This document shows, piece after piece, positions 11,896 through 22,698 of a DNA stretch of 64,000 nt. The stretch is from Neopestalotiopsis rosae (Eukaryota; Ascomycota; Sordariomycetes; Amphisphaeriales; Sporocadaceae). Within the stretch, counting starts at the first letter, position 1. Each line of letters starts with the position of its first letter. A program made the position numbers and the translations under genes. Location: contig JALGAS010000008.1 of the NCBI GenBank assembly GCA_023078685.1, positions 1,302,001 to 1,366,000 on the forward strand. The letters run 5' to 3'. The notes under the pieces are model-generated. The model saw nothing but the letters and a program-made list of their open reading frames with translations. It was not told the DNA's origin and did no database searches.

Positions 11896-13201
11896 GGTTT
11901 CAACGTGTATATTTGGCGTCTGGGATTTTGAAGGCAGGATGCACTTTGAGAAAGCAAATCCTTTTCAAAATATTACTCAATCGGGAAAATCAAAATATTC
12001 GAAGCTGGGACTCTGTGCCCAGGAGCTTCGACGTCAAGATTTCCTGTGGTATATCGTATGCATGTTATTCGAGGCGCGTCGAGGTTGTTTTCGTGCTTCG
12101 ATGTTGAGACGGACGCGAGGTGGAAGCTGTTGGAGAAAGTAGAGCTTGGTCTGAAAACGGTCGATCAAAGAATGAGAAAAAGCGAATAGTTCCAGGTATT
12201 TGATCGTGTGTTTGTAAAAAGTGAATGAGTGATGGGATCAACTGATCAAAGTCAAACACTTGCAAGAAGTTGGAGAGTTACAAGTTGTAAAGAGTCGTTG
12301 CTAGTCGTGAAGTGCGTGGTGCTATGTGAAGGTCTAGAAAAAGGTGAAGGACTCTTTCAGTTGCTTCAGTTGGAGAGGTAAAAGGTACAGAGGGGCCCAG
12401 CAATCTATTTAGCGCGGACGGGTACCACGCGTGTTTGCACACGACAGAGCACTAGCGACGCGCTGGAAAACGCGAAATTGACGTCAAAAGCGCTGAGAAA
12501 CGGAATGGCTGGGGGCTGTTCGACACGCGCTGCAAGATGCTAAAAAGCAAATCTGGGTTGGTTCCTGCCGGGGATTGGCAGCAGGGGTGAAGCCACTCGA
12601 AGCACTCTGCACTATGGCACGCTGGAAGGCCAAGCCGCGAAGCCGCTAAAGCTAAGTGGTGGGGCACCAACTTTGGGTTCGATCACCTAGGAAATAGCGC
12701 ACGGGCCACTGACTTATCGGACTTGAGAGCAGCTTGTCTCCGGGAACTCTGACAATGGGAAGAATCAGCATTCGACCGGCCGCCCGGCGCACCATCGATT
12801 CGAGAAATGTTTTTGCAAGTTGTCAAGTGGCATTTCCATCCATGAGGGGCCCGGCGCTCCTTTATATATCCCCCGGGATCCGGGAAATAGCCCCACTTGC
12901 ACAAAATCCATGACACAAGGCAGCCTTTCTAACACCCCCCTGTTGGCAGCCTTGTTCATATATCCCCAAAACCGTAAGTTTGGAGTTTTGGGGTAATGCA
13001 AGGAATGTGACCAACACGCTCATTCAAATGAAGCCATCTCAATCCAGACGATGTCATGTTGCGAATCCCATATCTCTTTTTATCCTCCATTACATGGTTA
13101 TCATCCACATAACATTTATAGTACATTTGTCTCGTTGATATCTACAAAAGCTCAAACGAGGCTTCTGATGTTACAGTATATCCCATAGCGGCCGTAATAT
13201 T
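11896..13201. other. intergenic, promoter/leader of the GATA-factor gene
   Basis: No supported gene. The first several hundred bases are the expected 5' leader and promoter of the GATA-factor gene on the minus strand. At 12841-13000 there are two TATATCCCC-type tracts and a 9-bp perfect inverted repeat (12964-12972 with 12985-12993). The right end is the 3' side of the hydrolase gene. Confidence 0.5.
12964..12993. repeat. short perfect inverted repeat (CCCCAAAAC / GTTTTGGGG)
   Basis: Nine bases at 12964-12972 are the exact reverse complement of 12985-12993, with a 12-base loop. It sits in an intergenic region about 210 bp beyond the stop codon of the minus-strand hydrolase gene. It could be a protein-binding palindrome, a 3'-end hairpin or chance. 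Confidence 0.6.
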
Positions 13202-14780
13202 TTATGACGTCTCGTCAACCCAAACCGCGGCTCCCTCTTCCGTTTCGTATGTTTTCCTTGCCAGGATCTCTTCAACAATAGTTCGGATACCTTGTCTACC
13301 CTTCTTGATCTGAACAAAGTGATCGGCGATCTGCTTCTTGGACCTGGATCCCTCCTTCACAGCCTCCTTCACACGCGATTCGGTTGGGACGCCAACCCAC
13401 TGGTAGGGATACTCGTCATAGTCACGGTGCACCAGCAGCTTGAGCGGCTCCATGTCGCTTACTTCCTCCTGGAAAAACGGTGCGGTGATATCTTGCTTGG
13501 GCTTGATGTCTGCTAGCGATGCAGGTTGCCAGTTTGGTGTGCCGCGCTCCTTGGAGAGCTGCTTGTCGACACCCTCGACAAAGTCTGGGTGGCGCATGAA
13601 TTGCGCCGCAATCTTGTGCTCCTTGTGGAAAGTCTCGGCGATGCTCCACCTCCTGCCAACCTGCATTTGCTTGAGAGCCACATGGACGGCAGTTGGCGAG
13701 CGCTTCTGCAGGGTAGCCAATGTCTTCTGTGCCCATTCCTTCGTAGGGCCTTGTTCCTCCACCAGAGCTTGCAGAATTTCGGGCACGGTTGCCTTGCTGA
13801 AGCATCTGTCAATGGCATTGCGTAGCTCGCCGGCGATGAGAATGGGCTCCTTGTCCAAAGGAGGAAGACCAGTAGCGTACTCCTCAATAGTCATCTCGAT
13901 AATTTCAAGTCGCTTTTCGTTGTCGTCATAGTCTCTGAATCGCAGCTCCGCAAGACGGGATTCCAACTTGGGCAATGTCGTAGAGTGAAGATAGTGGGTG
14001 GCGATTCCAGAGTAGAAAACGTTGGCGCCGGTTAAGCGCTCGCTCGTGAGAGCCAGGTACGTGCCGACAGATCCAGCCAACCTGGGCAAAAAGAAGGATG
14101 CACCGACGTCGGGGAAGAAGCCAATGGTCGTTTCGGGCATGGCAAAAACGGTCCTCTCGGTAGCGATCCTGAATGGTGCGTGCAGACTGAGACCGACACC
14201 TCCTCCCATGGTGATACCGTCCATGAAAGCAATGTATGGCTTCTTATAGGTCGCAATAAAGTGATCCAGCTTGTACTCGAGTTCGAAATAGTCAGTCGAT
14301 TGCTTCTGACCCTTGGGACCCGTCTTGTTGAGATCGGACAGAGCCTTGACATCGCCTCCAGCACACAGCGCTCTATCACCAGCTCCCTTCATGACCACCA
14401 CATTGGCGAGATCCGACTTTTCCCATTCGACGAGGCGGGGCACAATCTTGCGGATCATGGAAGCGTTGAGTGAGTTCAACTTCTTCGGCCGGTTGAGCTC
14501 AACGGTTCGGAGACCATACAGACTATTGAAGGATACATCTTCGGGTTCGTCGCCCTTGCGCGGCTTGATAACTTCCGTATATTCTGTGGACATCTGGACA
14601 AGATCAATCGCATTAGTATTATTTGGAAAGCAAGAATACTGTTCAGGTAGATAGTAAGCTTACCGCTCTAGAACCGAGCTTGGAATCGAGAATGTGGGCT
14701 TTTAGAGGCATTCTGGAGCGCCAGGGAGTAGCAGCATTAGCTGCAGTCCCAGCCCGACTTATGACGACTCTGAACGACAT
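13202..14780 (-). CDS. EHD3: 3-hydroxyisobutyryl-CoA hydrolase, mitochondrial
   Basis: Two exons, complement of 13202-14593 and 14664-14780, give 502 aa. The first exon encodes 39 residues starting MSFRVVISRAGTAANAATPW, rich in Arg/Ser/Ala without acids at the start, as in a mitochondrial presequence. The 70-bp intron (GTAAGC...CCAG) joins in phase 0 to MSTEYTEV. The body is crotonase fold: CAGGDVK (116-122) and MGGGVG (168-173) line the oxyanion hole, and MPETTIGFFPDVG (from about 191) is the active-site segment typical of HIBCH rather than enoyl-CoA hydratase. The enzyme hydrolyses 3-hydroxyisobutyryl-CoA in valine catabolism. Length fits fungal HIBCH. It shares a short divergent promoter with SmD2. 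Ribosomal protein Ehd3/mS47 is the yeast counterpart, so a second role in the mitoribosome is possible. Confidence 0.9.
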
Positions 14781-15207
14781 CTACTACTACAACTGAGCAC
14801 AATGCGCTGGCCGTCAATCGCTGCGCATTGAGGTTGTCGTTGGTCTGACAGGGTATAAAGGAAAGAGGGCGGCTTGGAGAGGAAATAAAAGAGCCGAAAA
14901 CGTTTTGAGAGATCGCGGCTATGATTTTCCCATGGCCAGTCCTGCAGTAGCTTTCTTTCCTCGGCCCCAAATTTTAGAGTCGACCAAAATCCGCGTCGAA
15001 CCGCATTGGCGATTAGAAGACCCGCTTTCGAGCTCTGGCTCGGTGAGCAGCCAATCAGACCGGGTTTTGTCCCAAGCTCTGTGCCTGACCGAGAACTTTT
15101 GATGGATTGACTACAAGCACTTTGGCAGCCTTGCGCGCAGCTCTCGTTGGCTCGTCAAACCAACGCGACTCTCGTCACACATCACGAAAAGTCACGACAC
15201 AATCAAC
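14781..15207. other. 427-bp divergent promoter between hydrolase and SmD2
   Basis: The two start codons face away from each other with 427 bp between them, so the transcripts probably share a bidirectional promoter. No coding potential was seen. Confidence 0.6.
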
Positions 15208-15726
15208 ATGGCGGACGCAAAGATCCAGTTTGTCATCCCATGATCGCATTTATGATGGAATATAAATGACTAACAGAAAGCTAGGGATCTCCTCACCAAG
15301 CCTCGCAATGAGCTCACGTACGTGCATCATCGCCCTTTCGCCGTCCCTGTGCCAGTAGCCTAGGCTTTGATTGATGGGGATGCACTCGATCTTGCCAATA
15401 TACATGCGACTGACAACTATCACAGAGAGTACGAGATTGCGCAACTAGAAGAGTACGAGTTCAACAGCGGCCCGCTGTCCATCCTCCAGACCGCCGTTCG
15501 CAGCCACACGCAGGTCCTCATCTCGATCCGCAACAACCGCAAGCTGCTGGCCCGCGTCAAGGCCTTTGACCGACACTGCAACATGGTCCTCGAGAACGTC
15601 AAGGAGATGTGGACAGAGACCCCCCGGCTCTCGGGTGGCAAGAAGGGCAGGCCCGTCAACAAGGATCGCTTCATCTCCAAGATGTTCCTCCGTGGAGACT
15701 CTGTCATTCTGGTGCTGCTGAGTTAA
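15208..15726 (+). CDS. SMD2: small nuclear ribonucleoprotein Sm D2
   Basis: Three exons, 15208-15227, 15285-15317 and 15426-15726, give 117 aa, the usual SmD2 length. The first two exons are only 20 and 33 bp. They join as [30 protein letters not shown], matching the conserved N-terminus of fungal SmD2, and each alternative AG tested by eye breaks the frame. Sm1 and Sm2 motifs cover about residues 35-110: [33 protein letters not shown] (described by position 43-76) and then [11 protein letters not shown] near the C-terminus. SmD2 is part of the heptameric Sm ring on U1, U2, U4 and U5 snRNAs in the spliceosome. High confidence from sequence alone. Confidence 0.95.
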
Positions 15727-16145
15727 AGGATGTGTTTTGGGAAAAGCGATGATTGCAAAGATGGGATAGCCGTGCTGCTGTTGATTTATGGAACCCGGCG
15801 TGTCTAATGGATACGCAAAACAAATCGATTCCGATCATGTGGTCGACAAAAAGGCATCACGATTTAAATGGCATAGACTATATGCTGGCAGCTACTTAGT
15901 TTGGGCGTTGAACGGAATCAATCTGGGACCCCGCGCGTGTGGAAAGGTCCGGGACATTGAATACGCCTAAGCAGATGGCCAGCAGATGAAGCACGTTGAA
16001 GATACGACCAGAGACAGATGAAAAGCATGTCTTGAGACAAGAGGAAAGCCAAGATAATGCCAGAATTTATTGTCCCAATTAGTTTCACGAAATTACTAAC
16101 TACATACTCATATTGTGAATCTCCCTGCTCAACTTGACAACGGGA
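15727..16145. other. convergent spacer between SmD2 and DAK
   Basis: Contains the 3' regions of both genes; no gene seen. Confidence 0.6.
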
Positions 16146-18062
16146 CTAGATGGCCTCCCAGCCATCATCTGACGATTTCAAGCCAGCAAGACCAAGGAAG
16201 AAACACGTCAGACCCCAGGCGCCAGGATCGGGAACCTCTTCGTAGCCCGATCCACCGATATAAACCGTTCTACCTAGACTTGCCTTCATTCCCTTGGTTC
16301 CCTCCGCTGCTGCCTTTGCTGCCTCGGCCGCCTTCTTCACATCGCCAGTCTGCTCGAGAGTATCGACGAATGGGTAGAGAGCATCAATCACTGTTCTGTC
16401 ACCAGGCCGAGCTGGTGTGTATCGGGAAAGGGCTTCGCAACTCGACTTCAGTGCAGCAGCCCAGACCTGTGGTGATGCTTGGCCAGCCTTTTGCGATCGC
16501 AGCGAGTGAACGAGGGAGTTGAGGAAGATGGCATATAGTGCACCGGATGTGCCATCCATTTCAGTCTCGACAACGGAAACGATCTTGGCAAGGTCCAGCA
16601 CGGCGTCTCCCTCTAGAGGGCTATTTGAGAGAAGTTTCAGGATACCTAGCAATGTTAGCCATCAGTCTGGACGCCCGGTTTATGCAATATTGCACGACAA
16701 AGACTTACCCTCGGCTCCTCTCTTGAGACCAATACCGCAATCTCCATCGCCCACTACTGTGTCATACTTTGTGACCTCGGGTTCGGCAGCAACGACAGCC
16801 TCTAAACCGGCCGTAAAGGCGGCATTGGCCTTTGCCGCGTCGTACTTCAGATCACTGGCCTTTACGCCTTGACCAGTGGCAGCTGTGCCTTCTCTGGTGG
16901 CTGTGTTCTTTGCTTCCCAGGTCTCCTTTGCAATGGGTGCTGCCCAGCCGTTGGCTTCAGCTGGAGCGTCCAAAAGTTGGAGCATGCTCGGTCCGCCGAT
17001 CTGTTGTTAGAAATCATATTAGCATCTCTCCTGATGAGACGGTGAAAATCCCATTTGAAGAGATCTAATACTTACGTCTGTATTGACCACATTCAGCAGG
17101 GAAATACTGAAACCTGCTCCGTTCAAGCTTGTCATGTAGGTGCCGCTCAAGATCCGGACAGGGCGAATGCCCCATTTCTCAAGCTGCTTCACCACTTCCG
17201 TGGTGATTCCGCCCAGCTCAAGAACACTGAGGCCACCCAAGTTGTTGACGAGCAGGACCACCTCGTTTGAGTTGATCTTGAGGAATGCGCGGTCCTTGTC
17301 GTTTTGGTCCAAGAGCTGAGTGAGCATCTTGCTGACAAGTTCTGGTAACTCGACCTCTGCCCTTCCGGAACCGGGCTCATTGTGAATGCCCATACCGAGC
17401 TCCACCTCCTTGAAGCCCAAGTTCTCCGAGGAGTTCGGGTCGGGAGGAGCTCTGCCGGGCACGTGGACATGCTCCAGACTGGCACCAACACTGACCAAGT
17501 TGTCTGCCGTCAATTTGGCGACCTTGTGAACGTCCTTCAAGCTCGCACCCTGCGCGGCCAAGGCACCGGCGATCTTTTGGACGAGGACGGTACCGGCAAT
17601 ACCGCGCCTGCCAACTTTGCCACCCTTCTCGCGGCCAACACCAACATCGTCGCCCACAACGACCATTTCAGCATTGATGTCGGCAGCCTTGGCCTTTTCC
17701 ACAGCCATGCCAAAGTTCAAAACATCGCCGGTGTAGTTCATGACGGTGACTAGAACGCCCTTGTCCGTGTCAACTCTTGACAAGATTGCTCTCCTGACTT
17801 GCTCGGCGCTTGGCGAGGCAAAGATGGTTCCAGCTACAGCGGCGGAGAGAAGGCCGGGGCCAACGAGTGCTGAGAAACTAGGTTCATGACCACTGCCACC
17901 GCCACTAATGATGGAGACTTGCGAGGGAACACCATCTTGTGGTCTTCGATAAATGATCTTGTTCTCGGCATCCAGGGCGACCTTGGGGTTGGTATAAGTG
18001 ATGGACTCCAGTGCGGAGTTCACTAGTAAGGTAGGATCATTAATGAAGTGTTTGGTCGACAT
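16146..18062 (-). CDS. DAK1: dihydroxyacetone kinase
   Basis: Three exons, complement of 16146-16645, 16709-17000 and 17076-18062, give 592 aa, the normal size for the eukaryotic ATP-dependent enzyme. The N-terminal DhaK domain has GGGSGHEP (54-61) and SLEHVHVPG (195-203), whose His is expected to bind dihydroxyacetone covalently. The second exon starts the linker (IGGPSMLQLLD) and the C-terminal DhaL ATP-binding domain, with GDGDCG (413-418) and further on EMDGTSGALYAIF and TPARPGDRTVIDAL. Introns (62-75 bp) have GTAAGT donors and keep frame. The enzyme converts dihydroxyacetone to its phosphate in glycerol and methylglyoxal-related metabolism, probably in the cytosol. All key motifs are intact. 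Confidence 0.95.
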
Positions 18063-19085
18063 GATGACTGAGTTGGACCTGCTTGTCTACAAAGAAGAGA
18101 CAGCGATTGTGGTGATTGTATCAGTTAATATAGGCAATGGTCAATATAGACTGAGTCCTTCCAAAGGGATATTGATCGTTTCGCACTATACTGTGTGGAT
18201 ACAGTGCTTATTTGCACAGCGGAGTGAGTTATCACGTTCAGGGAAAGAGGAGGCTCTGACTGCCAAGAGAGAACAAGAGTCCAGAAGCTGGCCTCAAAAA
18301 TAGTACATGTACAAATTATTTTTGGTTTCTGTAGAAGTTTGTAATAGGAAATACAACACGTCGCTTGGGTTTGCTTTTATTTGAGAGTAGTAGACGAGAC
18401 TCTGAGAGCGAGATGCGGAGAGGAGACGAACCCAATGCCCATTCCAGATCGGAAGAACTGGAGACGTAACAAAATGGAGAACTATGCAAACCTACCTGGG
18501 CTGCTGGGTCGAACCACCATCTCGTGAGTTGCCAGACAGGGCATTTTTCACCTATCTGGCATGTCACTGGCCTATGAGGAGATGGGATTTCATAGCTTTC
18601 CCAAGAGGCACCGGGGGAGCTTCTCCCTTCTCCATGCTGGGGGTGGGGCACTTGATTGTTGGAGTCTGGGCTGTCTGGGCTGTTTGGGACGCTCGGTCGG
18701 TTCGCATTTAGCGGGGTGATTGATTGATGGCGGGGTTCCTTGTCTGATTGTTTGCAGCAAGTCGAAGCACCGGCACTCAATTCACTTGACTGCTGCGACA
18801 ATCGGTACGTACCCGCGACTCGAAAAATGCCCCACGTCGAATTTTATGGGATTGTGAGTCAATCATCATCAAGCCTCTCAGGAATCACCACCCAAAGAAA
18901 AAAGTTGTGAAGAATTAATAGGGCGGTGTTTTGCGCAAACGAAAGCTCCACACGTCTTCAACTGCAGCTGACTTTTTCGATCGCACAACAAAGAGCGACT
19001 TGAACTCCAAACCCGCACAGAGAAATTTATTGCGCATCACGACGAGCGACTTCTACCAAACGACAAAACTGCCGAAGAGAGCACA
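18063..19085. other. divergent promoter region between DAK and eIF2B delta
   Basis: About 1 kb between two outward-facing start codons. Short frames on both strands lack support. An ACCTACCTGGG stretch lies at about 18491-18501. Confidence 0.5.
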
Positions 19086-20557
19086 ATGTCCGAACAGCCC
19101 AACGGTGCGCCCGTCGCAGGCGCGCCTGCTGCACCAGCTCAGCAGCCCGAAACCGCAGCAAAGAGCGATACGGTCGCAAAGGATGCAAAGCCTGCTGCTC
19201 CAGCAAAGGGTCAGCCAGCAAAGGGCAAGGATGACAATAAGGCAGCAGATGCCTCCGCTGGAGAGAAGAAGCTCACAGGCGCTGAGCTGAAGGCAAAGGC
19301 CAAGGCAGACAAGGCTGCCAGACGAGCACAGCAGAAGAACACAAAGGAGGTTGCCAAAGCAGAGGCTGCTGTATCTTCATCCCCGCTCCAACTTGGACCT
19401 GCTGCCTCTGAGGTTAAGGGCAAGCCAAAGGGCAAAGATGCGGTAGCTGGTACCCAAGGAAGCAGACCCGTCCTGGTCAAGGCACCCCCCTCCTCGATTA
19501 TCACGGAGCAGAAGATTCAAATTCCAGACTGCTTCAGTCATTTGTCCATGGCCAAGAGGATACCCATGACCCAGGCCGACAAGGACGTACACCCTGTAGT
19601 TCTTGCTCTGGGACAGCAAATGGCTACATTTGCCATTGATGAGAGCATCACAAGATTGAGAGCAACGCTTCTTGCATTCAAGAAGGTGAGTTAACTACGC
19701 CTATAGTCCACATGAATCCAGCTCCTAATCTTGCCCAGGTTATTCAATCTTACACCACGCCTCCCGGTCACACACTGGCCAGACACTTCACACCACACGT
19801 TCTCAACCCACAAATCGAATATTTGACAGCATGTCGTCCGATGTGCTTTTCTATGGGGAATGCCATAAGATGGCTCAAGCTCCAAGTCAGTAAGATCGAT
19901 ATGGACGCAACTGAGGAGGACGCCAAACGGGATCTTTGTCTTGCCATTGACACATTCGTGGCTGAGCGCATTACTGTGGCAGAAGAAGTAGTCACCGAAG
20001 CTGGTGCAAAGGCTATTCAGGAGGGCGAGGTTGTTCTCACCTATGGCAGAAGTCTTGGAGTCGAGCGCGCATTACTGCTTGCCAAAGCATCTGGAACCAA
20101 TTTTTCCGTTGTCGTCATTGACGATCATTTTGAGCAACCAGGCCAGATTATGACAAAGAATTTGGCTGCAGCAGGCATCGATGTTTCGTACAGCGGTGGT
20201 CTGGGCGACTTGATTAACCGCTGTAAGAGAGCAACCAAGGTTTTGGTCGGAGCTGAGGCTGTATTCAGCAATGGCGCTGTGTACGCACGACAGGGAACGT
20301 GCGATGTTGCACTGGCTGCGCAAGAGCTCAATCTTGATGTTGTTGTGCTGTGCCAGACCATTAACATCACGGAAAGGGTCGCTACGGACTCGCTTACGTA
20401 CAACGAGATTGACCCAGAGAGATGTCAAGCCGCGTCATTCCGCCTGCTATTCGACACTATTCCAGACAAGTATCTGCACCTCTTGATCACAGAGCTTGGA
20501 ATCGTCCAGCCGAGATCTGCGCCCGATCTGCTGAGGAAGCTCGAAGAGTTCAACTAG
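19086..20557 (+). CDS. GCD2: translation initiation factor eIF2B subunit delta
   Basis: Two exons, 19086-19685 and 19739-20557, give 472 aa. The 53-bp intron (GTGAGT...CCCAG) is in phase 0 and has a CTAAT branch-like site. The N-terminus is an Ala/Lys-rich low-complexity region of about 130 residues, common in fungal delta subunits. From IIxxQKIQIPDCFSHL onward the protein is the eIF2B alpha/beta/delta regulatory fold: VHPVVLALGQQMA, YTTPPGHTLARHF, an RPMCFSMGNAIRWLK segment, VVLTYGRSLGVERALL, VGAEAVFSNGAVYARQGT and a C-terminal ITELGIVQP region. In the eIF2B decamer delta belongs to the regulatory core that senses phosphorylated eIF2 alpha and so couples stress to translation. Nothing appears broken. 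Confidence 0.93.
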
Positions 20558-21521
20558 GACTTGAACTCCTGGCAGCTTCCGAAAGCAATGCGCCTAGAGG
20601 CATGCCCCGATGATCAACTGGAATTGGAAATTTGCGGCAAGATTTACAGGGTTCCCAAGCTCGTCGCGCTCAAGCCGTTCCCAACGTCGAGATAGACGAA
20701 CAGATCAATCTCTACGGTTCGGGAATTCAAAGTGATCGCGGATCAGTAAACCCACATATGCTTTATGGAGGATGCCTCAAAATCATGACTGGACAGTTGG
20801 AAATGAGGGAATCTTGGAATTGAGTAACTCGACGCATTATGGCACAGCATTTCCGTCGAGACGGTCAATCTTCATGAATACTAGGAAGATATGAGTGGTA
20901 GATTCAGCTACGTAGTTGCACAACATGTTTCTTCCTGCGCGAGAGACGTTGCCTATGGCTGCACTGTACTAAGAACCAAAATTCAAGAATTTCAAAAACA
21001 AGATATTAATCATCAAATATGAATCATCAAATGTGACCTCTACTGATTCCCGCATCCCCATTGAAGTACAAAACGACCTCTAGGATACGGGCGCCCAGCA
21101 ATGGGTCGATAATCGCTCTTTGCCAGTGCGAAAACATTAGCATCTATGGAAGAGATGCAAATGTCGATATATGTCCGAAGACATAATCTGGCATGTGGTT
21201 TTACATTTCACGGTAAGTACGAGGGATCATCATCGAATGCGGGAGGGACATCCCACGGATTTGTAATGTTCTTCATTCAATGGTTGAAACAGCCTGTGAT
21301 CCAGGTACGTCGTCGAGTACCCACGATCCTGCCTTTGCCAGGTCAGCTTCTCTCCTTCGTGATATGTACACAGTCGACGGCGCTATCCCGTTTTTCAACG
21401 GAGAATGTGTTGTGTATCTGCTGCCAGTCGATCAATCCTCGCGTCACCGAGCCTTTTACACGCAAAAGTCGTAGTTTCGTCCCTCTAATCTCTCATACAC
21501 AGTCGTGCCCTTCGAAAGAAT
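20558..21521. other. convergent spacer, no supported gene
   Basis: Lies between the stops of eIF2B delta and the small minus-strand complex I gene. Open frames at 20632-20823 and 21146-21706 show no domain, and the second overlaps the real gene antisense. Confidence 0.5.
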
Positions 21522-21900
21522 TTATGCGTGCTCGGCAGCGACCTGGTCAGCGTCCCGCGCGGCCCTCCGTGCGCGCTTCTCGAGGATGGCCGCTTTCCTC
21601 TCGGCCAGCATGGCCGTCTGCCGCTCGTCGACGCCCTGGAGCCAGTATCCGAAGCTGCCGCCGACGCCGGCAAAGACGGGCCAGGCCCAGAGGGAGGACT
21701 TGTTGAAGAGGGGGCGCATCTCGAGGCCGAGCTGCCAGAAGCGGACGGCGACGCCTGTTGGGACAGTCACAATTGCGTTAGTTATCTCATTTTCAGTGTG
21801 AGTAGGTCATGATGCTGTCCGGAGGGGTGGGCCGGCGCGATCAATGTGTAAAGGTCGGTATCGTACCAAAGCCTGACCAGAACAGTATTCTCGAAACCAT
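21522..21900 (-). CDS. small single-pass membrane protein, probable complex I 14 kDa accessory subunit
   Basis: Two exons, complement of 21522-21754 and 21867-21900, give 88 aa. The first exon encodes only MVSRILFWSGF plus one base; the 112-bp intron (GTACGA...AACAG) then gives GVAVRFWQLGLEMRP. A hydrophobic segment SLWAWPVFAGVGGSFGYWL (about 34-52) looks like one membrane span, followed by a charged helix rich in Arg, Glu and Ala. The pattern agrees with what I recall of a fungal protein annotated as the NADH-ubiquinone oxidoreductase 14 kDa subunit; this name is from memory and less certain than the gene structure. The likely location is the mitochondrial inner membrane. Five or six bases of codon choice in the second exon are very GC-rich, unlike the flanking DNA. 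Confidence 0.7.
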
Positions 21901-22698
21901 CGTGACGGAAGAGGGAGGAGCGGAGATGTTGGTTTATGTATGAGCCGCGCTGGGCTTGTGGATTTGGTCGTTCAAAGTTTTTTCAAACTTGGGAAATAAG
22001 GTCGTTGACGTGGATTGATTGACCTTTGTCGGCCTTTCTATTGGTTGACGCTGAGGTGAATTGGGCTCTCTTCTGGGGGGAGCTTCAGAAGAGCTGGAGG
22101 AGCGTCAATTGACGTGAAGTCGGAAGCTCGAGAGCGATATGCCGAAGTTTTGCCTAATGGGAGTGCTGGAGAGCTGGTGGTGGGTCCAGTCACTCCCACT
22201 GACTGAGCAGGTACGTACAGTATGGGGTCTTGGTATGTAGGGGGAAACGAACGGCACCGTCTTTCCTCTTTTTGGCACGGTTCAAGTCGCGCTTCGCAGA
22301 CGTGGAAAATGCGCTTGCTGCTGGGGTTGCTCCAACATTTCCATCCGTTCATACTCTAATTGTTTAATCAGGGCATCTTTTGCGACTGGCCCATTATCCA
22401 TGCCGTTTCCCAGTTCGCATACTGGCTGATTTATTGCCAGCATTGTCTATTTCTTTCACTGCCTGCGCCTGCGGCGTATCTGTTTTCAAATTGTGCAGTC
22501 AAAAGGCAGTCTGGTTTGCTGAAGCGCAGGAAAACGCAATCCAGCATGCAGCTATCGCATTAAGGGAAGCTTTGGCTGCACACATCTAACAACATTTCCC
22601 ATTTGTCCCGACCTCAGCATTCTCCCGCTCTGTCCCATCAAATCTAGCTGAGCTCGTGGACGACTCATTAGTCCTTTCGTGTCCTTGTCGACTGCAAG
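21901..22698. other. divergent promoter region of the small membrane protein and the SHG1-like gene
   Basis: About 800 bp with outward-facing genes on both sides. A GGTACGTACAGT stretch lies near 22209-22220. No gene is supported. Confidence 0.5.
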
